A DNA stretch of 10,082 nucleotides from Wolbachia sp. (GTDB lineage Bacteria; Pseudomonadota; Alphaproteobacteria; Rickettsiales; Anaplasmataceae): positions 1-10,082 of the forward strand of contig JAIXMJ010000017.1 in NCBI GenBank assembly GCA_022836975.1, read 5' to 3'. Each line of letters begins with the position of its first letter. Position 1 is the first letter of the stretch. The position numbers and the translations under genes are program-made. Positions 7,038-10,082 of the stretch are shown here, in pieces. The notes below the pieces were generated by a model, which saw nothing but the letters and a program-made list of their open reading frames with translations, had not been told where the DNA came from and did no database searches.

Positions 7038-7119
7038 GCTACCTCTGCTTCCAGGCAGGTGACTTTCTAATTTATCCTATAATTTGTCTCTTATATCATG
7101 CCTTCTGTGTGTTCTCCAT
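6927..7119 (-). pseudogene. IS5-family transposase N-terminal fragment (copy 2)
   Basis: ATG at 7119 opens MENTQK. After a frameshift the frame reads RRHDIRDKL, then a stop codon in place of an expected Trp (TAG), DKLESHLPG, and RDNRRFINAVMWIFRT. After another frameshift comes PPDYGHWK. The catalytic region is absent. Both the early frameshift and the one after the Trp of 'APW' are shared with copy 1. Confidence 0.75.
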
Positions 7120-7191
7120 CTTTTCTACCCTCAAATTCTGTCATTATATAAACTTTTATTCAATCAGCACAACACACCATAGTGATTCAAT

Positions 7192-8019
7192 CTACATTTT
7201 TTGTCCATCATTAAAATATTGTACAATTGTTGCTGCAACTTCTTCAATCGATTTTTGTGTGACATTAATAACTGGCCATTTCTGTTTTTTAAAGAGATCT
7301 TCTGATTTTCTAATTTCCATTTGAACTTTTTGATAATTTGCATATGTCTTATTATCTTCATTATTTATTGCAGTCAGTCTATTTTTACGTATTTCTATAA
7401 GTCTATTGACGTCTATTGTTAATCCCACAACCAATTTATTTTTTAGTTTTTCTAAATCAATATAGAATGGTATATCACTGATGAATGGGATATTTATTAC
7501 TTTATACCCACGGTAAGATAGATACATACTAGTCGGTGATTTTGATGTACGAGATACACCTACTAAAATTATATCCGCTTTATTTATATCTTGTGTATTC
7601 TGCCCGTCATCATGATTTATGGTATAATTTATTGCTTCAATACGTTGGAAATATTCATTATTTATTTCAGTATATAGATTAGGATTTAGATCTTTTCTGA
7701 TATCTAAGTAGGATGAAATCTCCCTTATGATGTGTGATAATATTGCTATATATGGAACGTGTAATTCTGCACAACTGTCCTTTAGGTATTTTCTTAACTC
7801 ATCATCAGTAACTGTACATATTACAAAATTGTATTCGTTATTTTTATCTTTGATTTTTTTGATAATCTCATAAATTTGCTTTTTGCTATCTACAAATGAC
7901 CAAACATATTCAACTGTTTCTACAGATCTGAAATGTTTCAGTGCTGATTTGGCAACTGATACAACTGTTTCACCACTTGAATCCGATACGAGATGTAAAT
8001 TAAGTATTTTAGGTATCAT
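7192..8019 (-). CDS. pyruvate,phosphate dikinase regulatory protein (DUF299 kinase/pyrophosphorylase)
   Basis: At 275 residues this is a full-length member of the PF03618 family. These cytoplasmic enzymes inactivate pyruvate,phosphate dikinase (or PEP synthase) by ADP-dependent phosphorylation of a Thr near its catalytic His, and reactivate it by phosphate-dependent removal of the phosphate. Seen here: NLHLVSDSSGETV at the N-terminus (7-19), ICTVTDDEL (67-75), HDDGQN (136-141), and the P-loop-like GVSRTSKSPTS (154-164) followed by YRGYKVINIPF. The C-terminal KSIEEVAATI is also family-typical. PPDK, the expected partner, is not in the window. The ATG at 8019 gives the canonical N-terminus, though no clear Shine-Dalgarno precedes it. 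It is divergent from the ankyrin gene, and its 3' end abuts the second IS remnant with no visible terminator. Confidence 0.92.
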   Translation of the reverse strand: MIPKILNLHLVSDSSGETVVSVAKSALKHFRSVETVEYVWSFVDSKKQIYEIIKKIKDKNNEYNFVICTVTDDELRKYLKDSCAELHVPYIAILSHIIREISSYLDIRKDLNPNLYTEINNEYFQRIEAINYTINHDDGQNTQDINKADIILVGVSRTSKSPTSMYLSYRGYKVINIPFISDIPFYIDLEKLKNKLVVGLTIDVNRLIEIRKNRLTAINNEDNKTYANYQKVQMEIRKSEDLFKKQKWPVINVTQKSIEEVAATIVQYFNDGQKM

Positions 8020-8022
8020 AAA

Positions 8023-8050
8023 TTGACATAAAGATTTATTTATATATACT
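8023..8050 (+). promoter_or_regulatory. probable promoter of the ankyrin-repeat gene
   Basis: A perfect -35 TTGACA (8023-8028) is followed after 16 bases by TATACT (8045-8050), five of six matches. Transcription would start near 8057 and leave a leader of about 46 bases ending in AAAGGGG. Its -10 lies two bases from the opposing -10 of the PPDK-regulator promoter. Confidence 0.55.
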
Positions 8051-8052
8051 TA

Positions 8053-8081
8053 ACTATAAAGGTAGTGGGGGTATCAGTAAA
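8053..8081 (-). promoter_or_regulatory. probable promoter of the PPDK-regulator gene
   Basis: On the minus strand TTTACT (8081-8076), 17 bases, then TATAGT (8058-8053). Matches are four and five of six. Transcription would start near 8046, inside the -10 of the divergent ankyrin promoter, so the two promoters should compete for polymerase. Confidence 0.5.
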
Positions 8082-8102
8082 GTTTATTTATAAAGGGGCA
8101 AA

Positions 8103-10082
8103 ATGACTGGAACTGGGAATGGAAATCTTATAAACGCGATAAATTCAAATGCAGTTGGGATTGGTGAGCAAGGCTCAAAACGCGATCATGCTCTATCACC
8201 TTGTGTCGAAAAGTTAATGGGTGAGATTATGACATTACTACGCAATGTAGTTAATTATAAGTTTACAAGTGAGCAAAGCAACATTCTTAAACTGTTGCTT
8301 GACAGTTACCTAAGTTATGCTCTATCACTTCATGATGTCGATAAATCGATCATCCTTAAACAGTTAAGGGATAATATTATGACATCACTGCACAGTGCAG
8401 TGGCTTGTGAAATTACAAATGAACAAGGCGAAATTCTTAATGAGCAAAGCGAAATTCTTAAAGAGTGGTTTAACAAATACTTAGATAATGCAGTGGTTTG
8501 TGAAATTACAAATGAGCAATACGAAATTCTTAAAAAGCAAAACAAAATTCTTAAAGACGAAATTCTTACAGGGTTGTTTAACAGATACTTAGATTATGCT
8601 CAATTACCTGATGTTGATATATTAAAGTGTGGCACAACCTTAACCATTAACACATTTAAAGAATTATCGAAATATGCAATTAATTATAAATTTACAGAAG
8701 TTACTAAAAGGCCCTTTGAAGCATTTATTAAAAAATTTGAAGCATTTATTAATAAAAAAGAGATATATTGCCTAGTAGAACAAGACCTAGACAAAATATT
8801 ACGCAGAGCAGTTAAGAAAAACAATACGGAATTTGCTAAAATGTTATTTAAAACAAATACAGAACATTTTATTAATTATTCTGACAAAAAAAAGCAGACT
8901 CTGTTGCATACTGCAGTTTGGCATAAGCATAAAGAATTTGTTCAAATATTGCTTGAAGAAGAGTTCAATATGATTAATATGTGCAGTTGGCGAAAAGCAG
9001 TTCTTACTAATTTGGACAACGATTTCGGTTACACTGCATTAGGTTTGGCATTCACACAGGAAAATAAAGAAATTATTAAGGTATTGCTTGATCATATGAA
9101 AAAGTTGCTTGATAAATATGAAAAAGATAGTGCTAAAGATAAAGACAGTATCATTAATTTTAAATCAGGTGGTGCATACAGTGAGAACATATTATATATT
9201 GCAGTTTCTACGGGACATGATGAAATTGTTGACACATTGATTAGAGGTTATTGCGAGCATCTTGAACTTACTCAAGAGATGTTAGAAGATACATCAATAA
9301 ATCTATTATATACTGCAGCTAGTAAAGGAGATGACAAAATTGTTAGAAGTTTGCTTGACGAAAAGGTGCTCAATAGTTGGCCAGCAATTATTGATAGTAG
9401 AGAGAAGGACAGTAATAATACCATATTACACATTGTAGCTAGTAAAGAAGATACTCAAAAGTATCGTAACATTATTGAAATGTTGATCAAAGCACGGCCA
9501 GATATGATGAATATAGAAAACTGCAACGGCAATACCGTATTACAGATTGCCGCTGCTAGTAAGAATTATAACAGGGTTAAGATGTTACTTGATAAAAAAA
9601 ATGAAGGTAATGCTTCTAAGAATGTTCCAAATCCATTACATATTGCAGCTAGTATTAGCGCAGCTAATGAGCAATCTAGCAGCATTGTTGAAATGTTCTT
9701 TAAAAAACAGATCTATGATATTAATGCAAAAGACGAGAATGGGTGTACTCCGTTACACATTGCTGTGTTATCTGAGAATTTGGATGCAGTACAGGTTCTG
9801 TTAAGAAATGGAGCAGATATCAGTATAAAAGATAAAAATGGAGAGACTCCTTTAGATTATATTAAAAGGTATTGTAAGAAAATGGCTGTGTTATCTGAGA
9901 ATTTGGATGCAGTACAGGTTCTGTTAAAAAATAGAGCAGATATAAGTATAAAAGATAAAAATGGAGAGACTCTTTTAGATTATATTAAAAAGTATTGTAA
10001 GAAAGATGAAAATGAGAAGAAAATAAAATCGCTTTTGAAAAAAGCGAAAGGAGTATCATCAAAACAACGAAGAAAAAAACAA
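8103..10082 (+). CDS. large ankyrin-repeat protein, 3' end beyond the window
   Basis: From the ATG at 8103 the frame stays open for 660 codons to the last base. AAAGGGG about five bases upstream supports the start. No signal peptide or membrane helix is evident. Residues 1 to about 260 are a helical region built of degenerate repeats (NEQxEIL heptads, FNKYLDNA/FNRYLDYA). Eight or nine ankyrin-like units follow, beginning near residues 263 (LLHTAV), 307 (TALGLAF), 361 (ILYIAV), 400 (LLYTAAS), 438 (ILHIVAS), 474 (NTVLQIAA), 508 (PLHIAAS) and 543 (CTPLHIAV, the best match to consensus). The tail from about 636 is strongly basic (KKIKSLLKKAK, QRRKKQ), suggesting the C-terminus is near. Ankyrin proteins of Anaplasmataceae are often type IV-secreted host-interaction proteins. 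That role is inferred; the target is unknown. Confidence 0.9.
   Translation, partial: MTGTGNGNLINAINSNAVGIGEQGSKRDHALSPCVEKLMGEIMTLLRNVVNYKFTSEQSNILKLLLDSYLSYALSLHDVDKSIILKQLRDNIMTSLHSAVACEITNEQGEILNEQSEILKEWFNKYLDNAVVCEITNEQYEILKKQNKILKDEILTGLFNRYLDYAQLPDVDILKCGTTLTINTFKELSKYAINYKFTEVTKRPFEAFIKKFEAFINKKEIYCLVEQDLDKILRRAVKKNNTEFAKMLFKTNTEHFINYSDKKKQTLLHTAVWHKHKEFVQILLEEEFNMINMCSWRKAVLTNLDNDFGYTALGLAFTQENKEIIKVLLDHMKKLLDKYEKDSAKDKDSIINFKSGGAYSENILYIAVSTGHDEIVDTLIRGYCEHLELTQEMLEDTSINLLYTAASKGDDKIVRSLLDEKVLNSWPAIIDSREKDSNNTILHIVASKEDTQKYRNIIEMLIKARPDMMNIENCNGNTVLQIAAASKNYNRVKMLLDKKNEGNASKNVPNPLHIAASISAANEQSSSIVEMFFKKQIYDINAKDENGCTPLHIAVLSENLDAVQVLLRNGADISIKDKNGETPLDYIKRYCKKMAVLSENLDAVQVLLKNRADISIKDKNGETLLDYIKKYCKKDENEKKIKSLLKKAKGVSSKQRRKKQ
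8397..8597 (+). repeat. two tandem copies of a 31-36 codon unit in the ankyrin protein N-terminus
   Basis: Unit 1 (8397-8489, residues 99-129) and unit 2 (8490-8597, residues 130-165) both start GCAGTGG.TTGTGAAATTACAA and end TTTAACA.ATACTTAGAT. Inside each is a 21-base subrepeat, GAAATTCTTAA..AGCAA, that gives NEQxEIL heptads. Unit 2 has five extra codons from one more partial subrepeat. An older relative (YKFTSEQSNIL...LDSYLSYA) precedes them near residues 53-77. Confidence 0.75.
9762..10007 (+). repeat. 123-base tandem duplication in the ankyrin domain
   Basis: 9762-9884 and 9885-10007 are direct copies, 41 codons each, that differ at about nine positions by eye. Each encodes AVLSENLDAVQVLL, then ADISIKDKNGET. 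Because 41 is not a multiple of the 33-residue ankyrin period, the second copy starts mid-repeat (CKKMAVLSEN), so it lacks the TPLHI helix start. Confidence 0.9.

Larger units (their letters stand above)
6643..7166 (-). mobile_element. rearranged IS5-family remnant, copy 2
   Basis: This is a second copy of the element at 134-922, in the same orientation. It keeps the 3' end (6643 to about 6757) and the 5' half (6927-7166), but the middle of the transposase is gone. In its place are about 85 bases I cannot assign (6758-6842) and an inverted copy of part of the transposase start (6843-6926). It fills the gap between the PPDK-regulator gene, which ends only 26 bases from its 5' limit, and aspS. 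Confidence 0.75.

Noticed and set aside
7022..7361. Plus-strand 100-codon and minus-strand 65-codon ORFs
   Set aside because: Shadows of the PPDK-regulator gene and of the transposase remnant.
8330..8545. 71-codon minus-strand ORF with repeated CSFVISQ-like segments
   Set aside because: Its repeats mirror the NEQxEIL repeats of the ankyrin gene on the other strand.

Overview
The window looks like the chromosome of an obligate intracellular alphaproteobacterium of the Anaplasmataceae, probably Wolbachia or a close relative. This rests on low G+C, sparse coding with decaying mobile elements, an aspartyl-tRNA synthetase whose recalled family pattern (EQEYPED junction, internal acidic insert) fits that group, a PPDK-type regulatory kinase/pyrophosphorylase, and a large ankyrin-repeat protein. 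The placement is by recall, not by database search.

Layout. At 1-29 is the 5' end of an unidentified minus-strand gene with a very strong ribosome binding site and a consensus promoter. At 134-922 lies a decayed IS5-family element on the minus strand. At 1013-1507 is a TspO-like membrane protein. The 493 bases from 1508 to 2000 hold a 16-bp palindrome, a short unidentified ORF and a probable fragment of an AEC-family carrier. From 4578 down to 2001 runs a tight three-gene minus-strand operon: a GNAT acetyltransferase, an S41-type protease and an aminoglycoside-phosphotransferase-family kinase. It is visibly richer in G+C than its neighbours, has its own strong promoter, and carries two apparent point lesions: a C-terminal nonsense in the acetyltransferase and a lost start codon in the kinase. 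aspS (4700-6514) follows upstream. A second, rearranged copy of the IS (6643-7166), containing an 84-bp-arm inverted repeat, separates aspS from the PPDK regulatory protein gene (7192-8019).

The only plus-strand gene is the ankyrin-repeat gene starting at 8103. It is open for 660 codons to the window edge and has recent-looking internal duplications. It and the divergent PPDK-regulator gene appear to be driven from interlocked promoters in an 83-bp gap.

How the genes relate. aspS and the PPDK regulator are housekeeping genes. The acetyltransferase-protease-kinase set reads as one acquired transcriptional unit now being eroded. The ankyrin protein is a candidate secreted host-interaction factor. 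No CRISPR array, rRNA or tRNA gene was seen. No single clear new system is established here; the most unusual items are the eroding foreign operon, the ankyrin protein with its repeat-built N-terminus, and the long hairpin made from an inverted piece of transposase.
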